Notes: generated by a model not told the origin, from the letters alone. Positions 34,401-44,835 are shown, counted from the stretch's first letter. The stretch is 63,498 nt of DNA from Cytophagales bacterium (GCA_013298985.1 JAAFJS010000006.1:1-63498), one strand, 5' to 3'. Numbers and translations: made by a program.

Positions 34401-37400
34401 TCTATGCCAAGTGTAAGTCGAGAATTGGCATTTCCATTAAGCGTATTTACGGCAGCAGTAACAGGGTTATTTAGACTTCCCTCAATTTGCCAACCCGCAT
34501 CTATCATATTATTCCAAATATCAACCAGTAAGTTTCCTTCTACGAGGAGTTTTCCAGGTAAACCTGCTCCAGTTATAGCTTTATTGATAAGAGGACCTGC
34601 ACCACCTGCGGTTCTCCCTGGCGAACGCAAGGTCAGGTTACCATATCTAAACCCAGCAAGTATCGGCTGGTCTGCGCCAGAGTTATAAATCACTGTACTT
34701 GCACCATTGAGGGACATTTTTCCCTCACCAAGTCCTAATTTAAAATCAGCAATTATTCCCGTAAAGTTAGGAAAGGCAGTAACTGCGTTGGCAGTAGCGG
34801 CAGGAGGAAGGAATACACTTGTAGGTGTCCCCAAAGGCGCACCAGCTATATCATAAGCCAAGTTAGTTGTTCCTGTTCCTAATTCAAGTGTTGCACTTCT
34901 GTCAATAAAAATCATATTATAGGTTTGAGGCGCCGCATTATTCGGAAAACTATTCCCTGAGAGTAACTTACCCATATCCCTAAAATAAGTATTAATATTA
35001 CCACCGTTTGAACCAATGCGTAATGCACCCTGAATGGTAGTAGGTCCTGTGAGGTCTTTGGTATTGCTGGAGTTGCCGCCTGTCAAACTCAGTGAACCGT
35101 AGTTATCAGGTCCTACATTGAGGGTAGGGAAATTTATACCAGAGGCATTGGTCAAGTTTCTTACAACTACGCCTGCGACCATCTGTCGCGCATTAGTTGC
35201 CACATAGCGAACTTCGGGGGCAGTATTCGCAGCCGCACCCGCATAGCCCGTGGGATTGATGCCTGAAATATCTATTGTTCCCATCACCCCATTGTTGGGG
35301 AGTATAGGATTAGGCAGAGCTTGAGCAGGGTCAGTATAAACCAAGTTTCTGTCTGGCGTAGGCGCAAGGGTAATTCTATCAGTGCGGTAACACGTAGGAA
35401 AAATAGTCGCATTCAACGTGCTTGTTCCCCCAATGGTCAAGCGAGTATTTTTATTCATCACCAACGCACCACCATTATCAAAGGGGAATGCCCCGCCATT
35501 AGCAACGTTGTTCATCGGATTGCTAAAGTTTCCTCTAATTTGATTGCCATTGTCCTGTAATCTTCCATTCAAAATTCTTAAATCGTTGTAAATAGAGAGT
35601 GCAATCCATGTATTTCCTACGGGATTTCCTGCATTTGTAACTACAATATCTAAGAATGTATTAAAAGTTTTATCTATGACCAAATTATAAAATGGGCTAC
35701 GGCTACATGAAATTATTTCTGCATCTGTAGCAATAGTATATAGATTAGAAGCAGGGTTGTCAGGATATAGCCCTGTCATTACATTCTTCACTACATCTGC
35801 TTGCCCACCTGTAGTTCGGTATTCGGTACATTCCACACAGTTCCCATCACTTTTCATCTGACCTACGGTAGTGGGTGCGCCTGTAGAGCTACCGTCCATT
35901 TGGATAGTTTGGTTATTCCCTCCTTTTCCATCAAAAGTTACAGTGCTATTACGTGAAATAAACTGCGCGTTTCTGTCAAACCCTGTACTCCCCACGCGAG
36001 CAGTCATAATGAAATCACCCTCCAAATTAAGCGTAGGTGGCATAGGATTATTTTGCCGTCCCCCCATGTCCAAAATACCGTAATTGATAATCACATCTCC
36101 TCGTCCACCATTATCTACGTTTATCGCATCTTGGACTATCCACCTGTCTTTTTCGTTGTTAAAAACTACAGGACCAAAAAATTTCATGGTATTCATTTTA
36201 ATATCTTTAATTTCACCCTTGCTTGTAAGACCATAATCAAATCCTGTAAACATATACGTTCCACCAAAGATGTTGTTTGTATTGGCAGAGCCAGTCATGG
36301 TGCCATAGACGTGGGCAGTATAGACATCTTGCCCTTGTAGCGTAATGGGAAACATAGCTGTATTTTGCCAGTTTTGTCCACGAGAATAGACCGAATACTT
36401 GTCAATGTTTACTATCGCCGAGCCACCCAGCACTGAGTTATTGTCAAAAATGACCGAATCCAGAGGCGTAGGGATACAGCCCGAAGGTCCTAAGCCAGAG
36501 CCACCGCGCCCCATACCATTGGCAGGTGTTCCTGGCTGCACAATTATATCGGGGGAAGACCAGTGGTTGTCATTAAAGTCATCTGCCCAGTCGCCATTGG
36601 TACTCATCGTGCCAGCTGTAATTTGGTTTTTGCTTCTTACCCAGTAATAGGTTCTTTTTGCTTGGATGGTTTGGAAATTGATACCTAATTTTGTACCTGC
36701 ATTATAATCCGTATTGTTAGAAATATCGCATACAGTAGCAGGAGTAGCGCGTACTTCCTTGCCGCCTGTAGCTGTCTTATGAATGTCTTGGAAAAGCACA
36801 AATTCAAGTTGCTTGAATGGTGGCATCAAAGAAACAACTAAGTTATTATGGTCTTGGTCAAACTGCAAATTGGTCTGCTCGGTAGGCAGGTTAGAGGCAA
36901 TTCTTATCCAAGAACTACAATCCACCGTTGCGTCCATGCGGTTGCGAATGATGCTGGGCTGTCCTACCAAGCTGTTGTTGTTGCGTGGGAAAAGCACAAT
37001 ATCATATCGCGTGAGGAAGTAGTTATCTACTGCCATCCAGTCGTTATAAGTTATTAAGTTGTTTTGTCCATGCCTGATGTCGCTGAAGTTGCCAATACCC
37101 CCTGCGGTTACTGCGGGCGGATTGGTATTGACAGGAAAAGGCGCATAAGTAAAGCGACAGTCATTGCCTGTGAGGAATAGCTTTCCTACAGGCGTGAGGG
37201 TCTTCATATCCACAAAGGCGCGGAAAAAGACAGGGGTAGTAAATATACCACCAGAGCAATCTCCCCACGTTACATTGTCGCGAAATTCCATTCTTGAGGT
37301 GAAATCTCCAGTGGACTGCGCGGTAATCGTAGCCCCGCAAGAGGTCGTATTTCCACAGCCAGAAACTACATTCAAGATGTTTCTGAATCTAAGTAAAGCC

Positions 37401-40400
37401 GCCGCATTGCCCAAAGAGGTTACGACATTACCCGTTCCTAAGAAATTGACAGCCCCAAAAAAGTCGTTGGTCGTGCCATTCTGCCCAAAAGTAGCCCAGC
37501 CTGGACCCGCCGCAGAGAAAGTAAGCGTGCTGTTAAAGGTATTATTGGCAGAGAAATATACATTGTTTTGATTGTTACCGTTGGTCGTCGTACTGGCAAT
37601 AGAAACGGCTTGGTCAAAGTAATTGTCATTGTTAAACCTTGCGCGGGTGCTTGTCCCCATCGTTACTGTGCCTCCAAAAATATTTCCTGTACCTGCCAAA
37701 CCTGCAATCGTGCCTGTCGCACCGTCCCAAACAGACCTTATATTGTTCCCAAAGGTGATGATGCCATACGTTTTTGGCGCACCAGTCTGCATATTGAATC
37801 GCTTAGGGGTATTACAAGCCGTTCCACTGGCTACAGTGATATTTCTGAAAGTAATTCTGTTAGTAGTAGAACCAAAAACGTCCATGATGTGAACAGAAGT
37901 TGCGGAGTAATCTAAATTAGGGATTGTTTTGGCAAAACTCCCTGTATTTACCGCAATATCGCCACCATTGTTATTGAATTCAATAGTGGAAGTTACATCT
38001 GAGGTGAGTGTAAAGTTTGCAGTATTTCCTTGCAAATCCAATACGGTTCCTACGCCTCTGATGAGCATACGTGCATTTGCGCCCATGACCAAAGACCTTA
38101 CTTGGTCAGCTGTACTTGCTACATTAGCAGTGAAGGCATTGCAATTAATATCGGCAGTAGCAGGATTGCCAGATACGTCATCACCCGTAACATCATTCAA
38201 TCTCAAAATTCCGCGTATCAGGCTTACATTATTTACTGCATACAAGGTATTATTTGCATTGGGAGGCGTAGTTCTGATGACGAAATCACTTCCGTTATTA
38301 GAGGCATTAAAATCTATGTTGTTAAATCTTTTTCCCGCCACAAAAATAGTATTGGTTACAACAGGCGTATTGGGTGTAATGAAAATCACCCTGCCTGCAT
38401 AAGTACCCCCAGTTCCGTCTGCCTGCATACCCGTAATCATGGTTAAGTTACCGCAGATGCTCAGGTTATTAGGGGCGGTATTTCCTGTAAGGCGCGGATT
38501 ATTGGTTGCGCCAGTCCAGTCCATATTTCCGCAAAGTGCATTGATATTAATAGTAACGTCCAATTTTGCACCTGTACCTCCTACAAATGAACCTGCATTG
38601 AAAAATACATTGTCAGAACAAGCAGCAGGAATACAAGCACCAGGACTTGATGCAGGAATATATGCACCAGAGGTGGGGTCTATCAATGACCAGTTGTTAG
38701 GGTTATTCCAAAGGTTATTGGTGGAAGAGGTGTTATCTGACCTACCTCCTACCCAGTACACATTTCTGACACCTGGCATAAATATAAAATTGCCTATTGA
38801 TGAAAATAATGTTACGCTGAGAATGGTAATGTTTGCACCTGAGCTATTGAGGTTACTGACCTGCACATTGTCCCAAGATTGGGCGGTAGCGGCATTGACA
38901 TTGGCATGAGCCGCCGTCGCAGTAATGGTAGCGGGCGCATTACAGCTTGCATTTGGCACAAGTGTACCGTTCAGGTTATTTGTGCCTCCATTACTGAAAG
39001 TTAATATTACACTATCATTTAAGGTTACACCTGCAAAAGTATTTGTACCTGTATTGCTAAAAGTAATGACTGCACCTACGGCAGCACTCGTTGCCCCTGT
39101 AATGGCATTATTGCCTGTCCCTGTAAAAACTACGCCTGTGCCAGTCGTTGTACCTATGGTAAGCGTGCCATTGAGTTGGTTTGCACCGTTGATAGTTGCC
39201 CTAACGCCTGGGGAAGCACCTGTTCTACCCAGCACTACAGCCCCAGTAAAAATATTTTGTAAGGCATTATTAGTAGTACCTTCTAAGCTAATGGTGATAC
39301 CATCATTATTTGCGCCACTGCCTAAGTTAAAGCCTGCACTATACGTTTTGGGTGAAGTGCCTGTAATACTGAAAGCCACATTATCTCTATTGGCATCAAT
39401 GTTCAATTCTCTGAAAGTAACGCGATTGGTGTTACTTGGCGTAGTTATCGCAACTGAACCACCATTTACAGTAGCCGTAAAATCCATTCTTGGCATGGTA
39501 ACCGCGTTTGTCCCTGTATTGATGATGATATTTCCTGGATTTGGCAAAATAAATCTTCCCGTAGCTCCTGGCACCGCAAAGGTCATAAAAGAACCCCTGA
39601 AATCTATGGCAGGGTCATCAGGCGCGGAAGCTGTTCCTGTGCCTGTAATCGTAATTTGGCTATTGCCCATGTTGAGTGTACGCTGTAAATTGCTGGTAGG
39701 GCTTGGCAGATTTTTGGGATTTCCATTAAGCTGTCCGCAGGTGATAGCTACGCCGTTGGTATTTAATGTTCCTGCTACAATTTCTAATTTGTTCTGCACA
39801 TTGAGCGCACCATTGGTAGCGTCCAAGTTATATACACTACCTGCAGGCGTTCCAAGTGACCCAAAAGCCACATTAGCAAAGGTAAGCGCGCCGCGCATAG
39901 CTATTGTAGTAGGTGTAGGCGGAGGTGGGAGTGTGTTTGCATTTATAAAGATAAGCCTGCCTTGGTAATTAGAACCTACCGTAGAGTTTTGTATAACAGA
40001 ACCTGCATTGTTCATGGTAAAATTCCCTGCGATGGTCATGGTACGCGAGGAAAGCCCTTGCAGCGTAGGAATGTCTGTTGTTCCGTTAAAACTAATATTT
40101 CGCATCTCGGCATCAGCATCAATGGTTACATTAAAACCACCAGTGCCTGGCATAGACCCATTGTCAAAAATGACATCATCTATGATTCGCGGCGGACATT
40201 GTGGACTATTGGGCATAGAAGTTACGCCTGATGCCAGCGACCACTTTGCTTGGTCGTTCCAGTTGCCTGAGCCGCCCACCCAGTAAAGCGTACGCGCCGC
40301 GCCTAAAACCACACTGATATTGGTATTGCCCGAAGAAGCCGCCCCACCCAATACAATGCTGACCACACTTCCTATATTATTTAAGTTTTGGGCTACGGTG

Positions 40401-42826
40401 TTTTGCCAGTTATAGGTTGTCCCAGAAACAAAATTTACGCGTGCTACACCTGCCGTTGGCTGACCTGCCGAGTTGATAATTACATCATCACCGCAGTTAG
40501 CCACGACTATCATTCTTTTGCCTGCCGCCACAGTAGAGGTACAAGTGGCACAAGAATTAAAACTCCAAATGATACGACTTCCTATGGTTACATCTTCATT
40601 AAAAAGATTCGTGCCTTCATTGGTAAAAGTAGTTTTGGCATTGAAACCAAGTACACTGGTCGCCCCATTAAAAATATTATTCATGCCCGCCACGTCGCCT
40701 GTGAAGGTGATACCAGTACCTGCTGTACCGTTAATCGTAAATGCGCCCCCAAAAGTATAGGAGTTATTAAAATTGAGTTGTTGCCCTGAACCTGTTACAA
40801 TGTTACCCACTACGATATTGTTACTACCCATCGTAGAGTTTGCAATTCCATCAAAATTTGCCCTTACGTTGTTGGCAAAAGTCATGTCGCCATACGTTTT
40901 TGCCGATGTACCATTGACATTGATGATGATATTGGGTGCGGCATTGGTCGTTACCGTCAAATCTTGGAAGGTAATTCGCCCCCCTGCATTGGTATTGATG
41001 TCTATGGTTTTGTCAAGGAATCCCGTAAATGTAAAGTTTGGCAAAGTTTTGGAAATCTGCCCTGTTTCTATGATAATATCGCCTGTATTGCCATTGTTAA
41101 ACGTTGTGGTAGAAGTTCCTGAGTTTAAAATAAGTGTACCATTGGTATCTGTCATGTCAAAAACAATCCCTGTAGAGGTTGTATTTCCTGTAATCGTAAT
41201 TGCAGAAGACCCCAAATTTAAGGTACGCGTGGTAGGCGTTAGCGCATTGGCACTCAATCCACCTGCGGTGATTGGATTGTTATTGGTATTTAGTGTACCT
41301 GCGCTGACCAAAATACGGCTTACATTATTGGTGCTAAGGTTATCAAGTATTTCCCACACGCCCGTCCCCGCCCCTGTAAAATCAATATTTCCGTTAAAAG
41401 ACTGCCCTGCCATCGTAATCTGATTGTTGGGCGTATTAAAACTGGAATTAAAAACAACATTCATGGTATTCATAGTCATATTTATCGCACTTATCAAGGT
41501 AAGGTTACGCGTGATAAGCAATGAATTAGCTCCTGACCATACAGGGCTATTCGTGGCACCACTCCAATCCATGATACTTGCACCACCGCCCACGTCCATG
41601 ATGACATCTTTTCTACCTACGGTAAAAGAACTTGCATCAAAAATAACGGTATCCAAGCCGTTGGTGGGTGGGTCGACTCCCGCCGAACCCGCGATAGATG
41701 CACCAGAGGAAGTAGCCCAGTTGCGGCAATCACTCCAATTCTGAGGCGCAACACTTGTGCCACCTACCCAATAGACAATCCTACCAAAACTTGCCCAGTC
41801 TTCAATGCCCAATGCAGGAGGAATGGGCGCACCAGCACTTTTTATCTTTACATTCCCAATGCCTACGTTTTGAATCAAGCCTTCAATCACATTGTTCCAT
41901 TCTTGGTCTGTATTGAAATTAATATTGGTGGTGATACCATTGTTAGAGGTAATGGTAGCATATTTGGTTGGCAGTGTGCATATTGTGGCATTGATGGTGA
42001 TTTTGCCTGTAACAATGGTGCTTGCTGCGGGCGGTCCGCCTAATGCCTGCCCGTTAAATCTTGTTGTTGTATTGCTTTCTAAGGTCAAGTTTGCAAATTG
42101 GTCAACGCCAGGAAAGGTAGTTTTCAAATCTAAGGTTGCACCCTGCTTCACCGTTACATTGGCAAAAGTCTTGTTAAAAGCACCACCCGCGAAGGTATTG
42201 ATAGAGTTTACATCAAAAGTAGTGTTATTCGTAAAGTTGAATCGCTGAAAAAATTGATTATTTGCGCCCTTGAAAGTGGAATTATTAAAGGTTACAGCCG
42301 CACCAATCGTACCGTTTACCGTAATATTATCATTAAATGTATTTGTTCCATTAAAGGTTGCGGTCGTATTTGTACCAAAAACTACAGTACTATTAAAAAC
42401 GTTAGTTGCACCGTTTAGTGTAACAGTTGTTCCGTTTCCTGCATTGATGGCGCGATTCATGGTCATATTGCCACCCACAGTGAGGGACTGCCCACCATTG
42501 ATGGTCAGCGAACCTGCCGCCGCCGTCCAGCTAAAAGCATCGCAAGTTGCCGCAATGTCAATCGTTACAGTGCCTGTAAGCGCAGGAACATCAAAAAACA
42601 CCCTATCGCCAGCACTTGGCGCACCAGCACCACCTGTTCCACCACTGGTGCCAGACCAGTTTGCTGCAATGCTCCAATTGCCTGAATTGCCCACCCAAAA
42701 GCGGTCTACAGCATTCGCTTGATTAGAAATCAATGAAATAAAGCTAAAAAAGGCAAAAACGAGATACTTGTAATGTTGTCGTTTCATCATGCGTTGGGGA
42801 TTAATTATAGTCATCTCTTTCATCAT
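31442..42826 (-). CDS. Giant T9SS-secreted repeat protein (3794 residues)
   Basis: The protein has a signal peptide (hydrophobic core YLVFAFFSFISLIS, cut after NQANA). It ends with a type A T9SS sorting domain: MIVYPNPTDGNLNMQVFEKG, then GVYVLRFVGKNKSYIKKFVV. Five YWVGG...NW...W modules occur at about 42 (FWVGNSGNWSIAANWS), 350, 850, 1357 and 2060. Each is followed by a D-x-V-x-F-D/N motif, within long Thr/Asn/Gly-rich beta-helix-like sequence. From about 2600 to 3400 a second repeat of roughly 130 residues takes over, with elements such as GNLTIE, FPTNF and TVIYNS-AQ. A beta-sandwich of about 100 residues (AKANAEKKIVELEWATASET) precedes the sorting domain. It should be exported by the GldN-dependent machine and held at the cell surface or released, likely as an adhesin or coat protein. 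The start could also be an in-frame ATG up to about 40 bases downstream. Confidence 0.88.
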   Translation of the reverse strand: MMKEMTIINPQRMMKRQHYKYLVFAFFSFISLISNQANAVDRFWVGNSGNWSIAANWSGTSGGTGGAGAPSAGDRVFFDVPALTGTVTIDIAATCDAFSWTAAAGSLTINGGQSLTVGGNMTMNRAINAGNGTTVTLNGATNVFNSTVVFGTNTTATFNGTNTFNDNITVNGTIGAAVTFNNSTFKGANNQFFQRFNFTNNTTFDVNSINTFAGGAFNKTFANVTVKQGATLDLKTTFPGVDQFANLTLESNTTTRFNGQALGGPPAASTIVTGKITINATICTLPTKYATITSNNGITTNINFNTDQEWNNVIEGLIQNVGIGNVKIKSAGAPIPPALGIEDWASFGRIVYWVGGTSVAPQNWSDCRNWATSSGASIAGSAGVDPPTNGLDTVIFDASSFTVGRKDVIMDVGGGASIMDWSGATNSPVWSGANSLLITRNLTLISAINMTMNTMNVVFNSSFNTPNNQITMAGQSFNGNIDFTGAGTGVWEILDNLSTNNVSRILVSAGTLNTNNNPITAGGLSANALTPTTRTLNLGSSAITITGNTTSTGIVFDMTDTNGTLILNSGTSTTTFNNGNTGDIIIETGQISKTLPNFTFTGFLDKTIDINTNAGGRITFQDLTVTTNAAPNIIINVNGTSAKTYGDMTFANNVRANFDGIANSTMGSNNIVVGNIVTGSGQQLNFNNSYTFGGAFTINGTAGTGITFTGDVAGMNNIFNGATSVLGFNAKTTFTNEGTNLFNEDVTIGSRIIWSFNSCATCTSTVAAGKRMIVVANCGDDVIINSAGQPTAGVARVNFVSGTTYNWQNTVAQNLNNIGSVVSIVLGGAASSGNTNISVVLGAARTLYWVGGSGNWNDQAKWSLASGVTSMPNSPQCPPRIIDDVIFDNGSMPGTGGFNVTIDADAEMRNISFNGTTDIPTLQGLSSRTMTIAGNFTMNNAGSVIQNSTVGSNYQGRLIFINANTLPPPPTPTTIAMRGALTFANVAFGSLGTPAGSVYNLDATNGALNVQNKLEIVAGTLNTNGVAITCGQLNGNPKNLPSPTSNLQRTLNMGNSQITITGTGTASAPDDPAIDFRGSFMTFAVPGATGRFILPNPGNIIINTGTNAVTMPRMDFTATVNGGSVAITTPSNTNRVTFRELNIDANRDNVAFSITGTSPKTYSAGFNLGSGANNDGITISLEGTTNNALQNIFTGAVVLGRTGASPGVRATINGANQLNGTLTIGTTTGTGVVFTGTGNNAITGATSAAVGAVITFSNTGTNTFAGVTLNDSVILTFSNGGTNNLNGTLVPNASCNAPATITATAAHANVNAATAQSWDNVQVSNLNSSGANITILSVTLFSSIGNFIFMPGVRNVYWVGGRSDNTSSTNNLWNNPNNWSLIDPTSGAYIPASSPGACIPAACSDNVFFNAGSFVGGTGAKLDVTININALCGNMDWTGATNNPRLTGNTAPNNLSICGNLTMITGMQADGTGGTYAGRVIFITPNTPVVTNTIFVAGKRFNNIDFNASNNGSDFVIRTTPPNANNTLYAVNNVSLIRGILRLNDVTGDDVSGNPATADINCNAFTANVASTADQVRSLVMGANARMLIRGVGTVLDLQGNTANFTLTSDVTSTIEFNNNGGDIAVNTGSFAKTIPNLDYSATSVHIMDVFGSTTNRITFRNITVASGTACNTPKRFNMQTGAPKTYGIITFGNNIRSVWDGATGTIAGLAGTGNIFGGTVTMGTSTRARFNNDNYFDQAVSIASTTTNGNNQNNVYFSANNTFNSTLTFSAAGPGWATFGQNGTTNDFFGAVNFLGTGNVVTSLGNAAALLRFRNILNVVSGCGNTTSCGATITAQSTGDFTSRMEFRDNVTWGDCSGGIFTTPVFFRAFVDMKTLTPVGKLFLTGNDCRFTYAPFPVNTNPPAVTAGGIGNFSDIRHGQNNLITYNDWMAVDNYFLTRYDIVLFPRNNNSLVGQPSIIRNRMDATVDCSSWIRIASNLPTEQTNLQFDQDHNNLVVSLMPPFKQLEFVLFQDIHKTATGGKEVRATPATVCDISNNTDYNAGTKLGINFQTIQAKRTYYWVRSKNQITAGTMSTNGDWADDFNDNHWSSPDIIVQPGTPANGMGRGGSGLGPSGCIPTPLDSVIFDNNSVLGGSAIVNIDKYSVYSRGQNWQNTAMFPITLQGQDVYTAHVYGTMTGSANTNNIFGGTYMFTGFDYGLTSKGEIKDIKMNTMKFFGPVVFNNEKDRWIVQDAINVDNGGRGDVIINYGILDMGGRQNNPMPPTLNLEGDFIMTARVGSTGFDRNAQFISRNSTVTFDGKGGNNQTIQMDGSSTGAPTTVGQMKSDGNCVECTEYRTTGGQADVVKNVMTGLYPDNPASNLYTIATDAEIISCSRSPFYNLVIDKTFNTFLDIVVTNAGNPVGNTWIALSIYNDLRILNGRLQDNGNQIRGNFSNPMNNVANGGAFPFDNGGALVMNKNTRLTIGGTSTLNATIFPTCYRTDRITLAPTPDRNLVYTDPAQALPNPILPNNGVMGTIDISGINPTGYAGAAANTAPEVRYVATNARQMVAGVVVRNLTNASGINFPTLNVGPDNYGSLSLTGGNSSNTKDLTGPTTIQGALRIGSNGGNINTYFRDMGKLLSGNSFPNNAAPQTYNMIFIDRSATLELGTGTTNLAYDIAGAPLGTPTSVFLPPAATANAVTAFPNFTGIIADFKLGLGEGKMSLNGASTVIYNSGADQPILAGFRYGNLTLRSPGRTAGGAGPLINKAITGAGLPGKLLVEGNLLVDIWNNMIDAGWQIEGSLNNPVTAAVNTLNGNANSRLTLGIDNIGTAFPTNYQTIDLAGPVNANLTVYNAGHLANGGVPPMQLMSTIPIYGDITLRDPVLGTTNLIEKRFSAIGTVRIKGNLTIERHNHLNDGGFQISRETVGGIMRMRDGGALDSANVTRLTLGSATSSTDFPRNFSIVKIQDNTTVVYNGTPMQNVAGDDASISRVLSNGADSSSYFNLWAQSTSNTGNNGIKNLQGNILIRNDFVIRQNVRFNDANRDAIPPPATPVPNAFQIVGSATGNMTMEANSELRLDKFARGAGTATVFPTNFVRIISGINSGISLHPSSTVIYHSNTAQEVSSRPMYGNITFRRFNGAGLVPKTVNTDRLDLDIRGNLRIEANNNLIDNGRQIIGRTPAGAQPTSGSMFMANTAFLTLGTQGMGAIATAFPTGFLSANIDMDVFIDPVTKLTPRAKTDMNTVIYNSSLAQTIAGSGIAGTTGPGRLNNPLAVYAFPLYYWNDVNNGSAYGNILLTSGGAAVTKTLGGTVNMRGNLIIDNGNTLDADNVNNHRIYIGGDWSALTGATFTARQGRVTFDGYNVNQQITTRGSSFYDIGIDKTPNNNRTATLLDPLTMTNQAFFKNGYFISATGQEFIYAASASTNGAEVGTGKQYTTIDPFEPSLVPTNGPSNNSHVVGPVTRIGVNATRFFFPVGSGTYYAPIGINSGSTSAQPFTARYYGYSPNIVTPPGPFPTNLIDPSCGTVNNVSDAEFWTLDNPNMPATPTQVTLSWAAARSGGVTFPSGLLVMHYTNIPPPFNWKCEGNDGTNTSNVAAGIIRSANFVTNFSPFTLGSITPVNPLPIQLVKFEAKANAEKKIVELEWATASETNNDFFTLEKSKDGKNFIAFKDVPSKSKGNSRTSLEYTDIDTEPMNGLSYYRLKQTDFDGKVSYSKIVPVYFEDGGEGKMIVYPNPTDGNLNMQVFEKGTIEGMVYVNDILGKEVHSEQVSNLTFAQPHLLQFKQNLASGVYVLRFVGKNKSYIKKFVVNK

Positions 42827-43217
42827 ATAAAAAATTATAAATTAAGATTTTCTTTCTAATTTTCTTTGTATAAAAATAAAATGTATCGTATTTGTATGCT
42901 CACCAATAATTATATTAGCTTAAACGCATTTTAACAAAATTATAATGAGTTGGAAATAAACGTTTTTGATTTTAGATATTGATTTTGAGTAATATTTTTA
43001 ACCAAAATTTGCATTTTTTTTGTTAAAACGAATATCATTACACTTTCATTTGTGTAGTTGCAGGTTGCTATGTTGTTGAGGGTTGTCATTCAATAAGCAA
43101 AATATATTGATGAATCTTGCTTATTCTTTATTAACGTATCATTTTTAATTTTATTGAAAAGTAAAAAACAAATATTCGCTATATTGTAAGAAAAATTTAA
43201 TTTTTACCTGCGCTGAA
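42827..43217. other. AT-rich gene-free stretch between dacB and the giant gene
   Basis: This 391-base AT-rich region must hold the promoter of the giant gene. I see no ORF, strong hairpin, RNA gene or clear TAnnTTTG match in the right place. Confidence 0.5.
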
Positions 43218-44678
43218 TCACAACATTGCCAATAAAAGTAAGATTTTCTCCAAGCGTTTCTTCATTTCTTTGGACTCCCCCCCAAAATTGTTTGCCACCA
43301 CTACAAATGCCAATAATTCATTAGATTTGGTGTTTACATAGCCTCCATAGCTACGCACTCGCGTAAGTGAACCACTCTTGGCGCGCATATTTCCTTCAGC
43401 CAAAGTACCTGCAAGCAAAAATCGTGCAGTGCCTGTTTTGCCAGCAATGGGCAGGGAGTTATAAAAATCTTTGAAGATAGGACTTTTGTGCGTTTCGCGG
43501 AGTATCTCCACGATTTGCAGGGGCGTAATCGCGTTGTAATGAGATAGCCCACTGCCGTCTTCCATAAAAAAGCCATTCATATCTATTTTTTTTCCTTCCC
43601 AAAACTCAATGATAGCTTCGCGTCCAGCCTCTGTTGTTCCTTTATTTTTCTTTCGGAATCCTATCATTTTGAGCATACTTTCCGCATAAATATTGACACT
43701 TTTTTGGTTGGTTTGGCTGGCGATGTCCTTCAAATACGCAGAATATTCATGGTGAAAAGTTTTGCGGGGCTTGTTTGTCCATGCCTTTTTCAAGCGCAAC
43801 AATCGGTCAGTGGTGGGCGCAATATCCACTTTTATTCCATTGACTTTGAGATATTTGTCGAGCATTTTGGCACAGAAAAGAGGGGGGTCAGGAATGGCGG
43901 CTTTCACGATATAGTCTGTGCGATTGGGAGGAATTGTGCCTTTCATGTAGCGCGGGGCATAGCTGTATGGCGAGGCAAAAATATATGCCTCATCTACTGA
44001 GCCTTGCGCGCCTGTCTTGACCTCATTGACAAATTCCAATATGTCAATCACTGGTTCGTATTTCAAAAAAGTAGTTGCCTCACCTTCTTTTTTTCCCGAA
44101 TTAAAATAAACATTAAAAAAATTATCATTGATGGACAGCCCGCACGCGCCCGCCCCAAAGTAGTTGCCAATGTCCGACCACGCCCAGTTGTCAGGGACAA
44201 GATGCTCCTCAAAAATACTTGCATCACCAATTATAGAGCCTGCTATCTGCTTGATTCCCTGTTTCTTGATAATTTCTACCCAATCCTTCATCAGCTTGTC
44301 CATGCTTTCCTTGCCAAGTGTCGGGTCGCCACCTCCTTTGATGTAAAGATTGCCTTTGAGAACACCATTTTCTATCGTGCCATCATATTCCAGCTTGGTT
44401 TCGAAGCGAAAATTACTCCCCAAAATTTGCAGTGCAGTGGAAGTTGTAATCAATTTTTGCACAGAGGCGAGATTGATGCTCTGCCCTGCGTGGTGAGAAA
44501 AAATGAGTTTGCTACTTTGAAGATTATACACACAAACGCCTAATGTTGCCGTTTTCATGTCCTTCTCTAACATGATGGTTTTTATCTCACTCCCAATGTC
44601 AGTAACTGTTTTAGACTGGGCGTAAGAAATTGATAATGAAATAGATAAAAATAAAATTGATATAAAAAAACTTCTCAT
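43218..44678 (-). CDS. dacB: D-alanyl-D-alanine carboxypeptidase/endopeptidase (PBP4 family)
   Basis: The 486-residue periplasmic penicillin-binding protein trims and cuts peptidoglycan cross-links. A signal peptide (MRSFFISILFLSISLSISYA) leads to the S13 active-site set: SVQK (Ser72, Lys75), the SxN region in EDGSGLSHYNAITPLQIV, and GKTGTARFLL as the KTG triad. GNLYIKGGGDPTLGKE is a typical PBP4 landmark, and the insert domain lies between motifs 1 and 2. The three motifs are intact, so it should be active and beta-lactam sensitive. Confidence 0.93.
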   Translation of the reverse strand: MRSFFISILFLSISLSISYAQSKTVTDIGSEIKTIMLEKDMKTATLGVCVYNLQSSKLIFSHHAGQSINLASVQKLITTSTALQILGSNFRFETKLEYDGTIENGVLKGNLYIKGGGDPTLGKESMDKLMKDWVEIIKKQGIKQIAGSIIGDASIFEEHLVPDNWAWSDIGNYFGAGACGLSINDNFFNVYFNSGKKEGEATTFLKYEPVIDILEFVNEVKTGAQGSVDEAYIFASPYSYAPRYMKGTIPPNRTDYIVKAAIPDPPLFCAKMLDKYLKVNGIKVDIAPTTDRLLRLKKAWTNKPRKTFHHEYSAYLKDIASQTNQKSVNIYAESMLKMIGFRKKNKGTTEAGREAIIEFWEGKKIDMNGFFMEDGSGLSHYNAITPLQIVEILRETHKSPIFKDFYNSLPIAGKTGTARFLLAGTLAEGNMRAKSGSLTRVRSYGGYVNTKSNELLAFVVVANNFGGESKEMKKRLEKILLLLAML

Positions 44679-44740
44679 TTTGTATCACTAAATCTTGTAA
44701 AAAAATTTCTTAAAAAAGGTATTTTACAAAAATAAAAAAA

Positions 44741-44770
44741 GAAGTCGTCTTTATGCAAAGACAACTTCTT
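44741..44770 (-). terminator. Terminator between the 460-residue membrane protein gene and dacB
   Basis: GAAGTcGTCTTT (44741-44752) pairs with AAAGACaACTTC (44757-44768), with one mismatch and a 4-base loop. Runs of A and T flank it. It lies downstream of the membrane-protein gene on the minus strand and about 60 bases upstream of dacB. Confidence 0.75.
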
Positions 44771-44835
44771 AATGCTACTATTTTAATTTACAAAGATTTT
44801 ATAAATAGAAACCTCTCCTTCAAAATTTTCTACGT

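Noticed and set aside
33141-42722. Many long plus-strand open frames (up to 347 codons) opposite the giant gene
   Set aside because: They are Val/Pro/Leu-rich mirror frames caused by the Thr/Asn/Gly-rich codon pattern of the minus-strand repeats, with no starts, motifs or promoters of their own.
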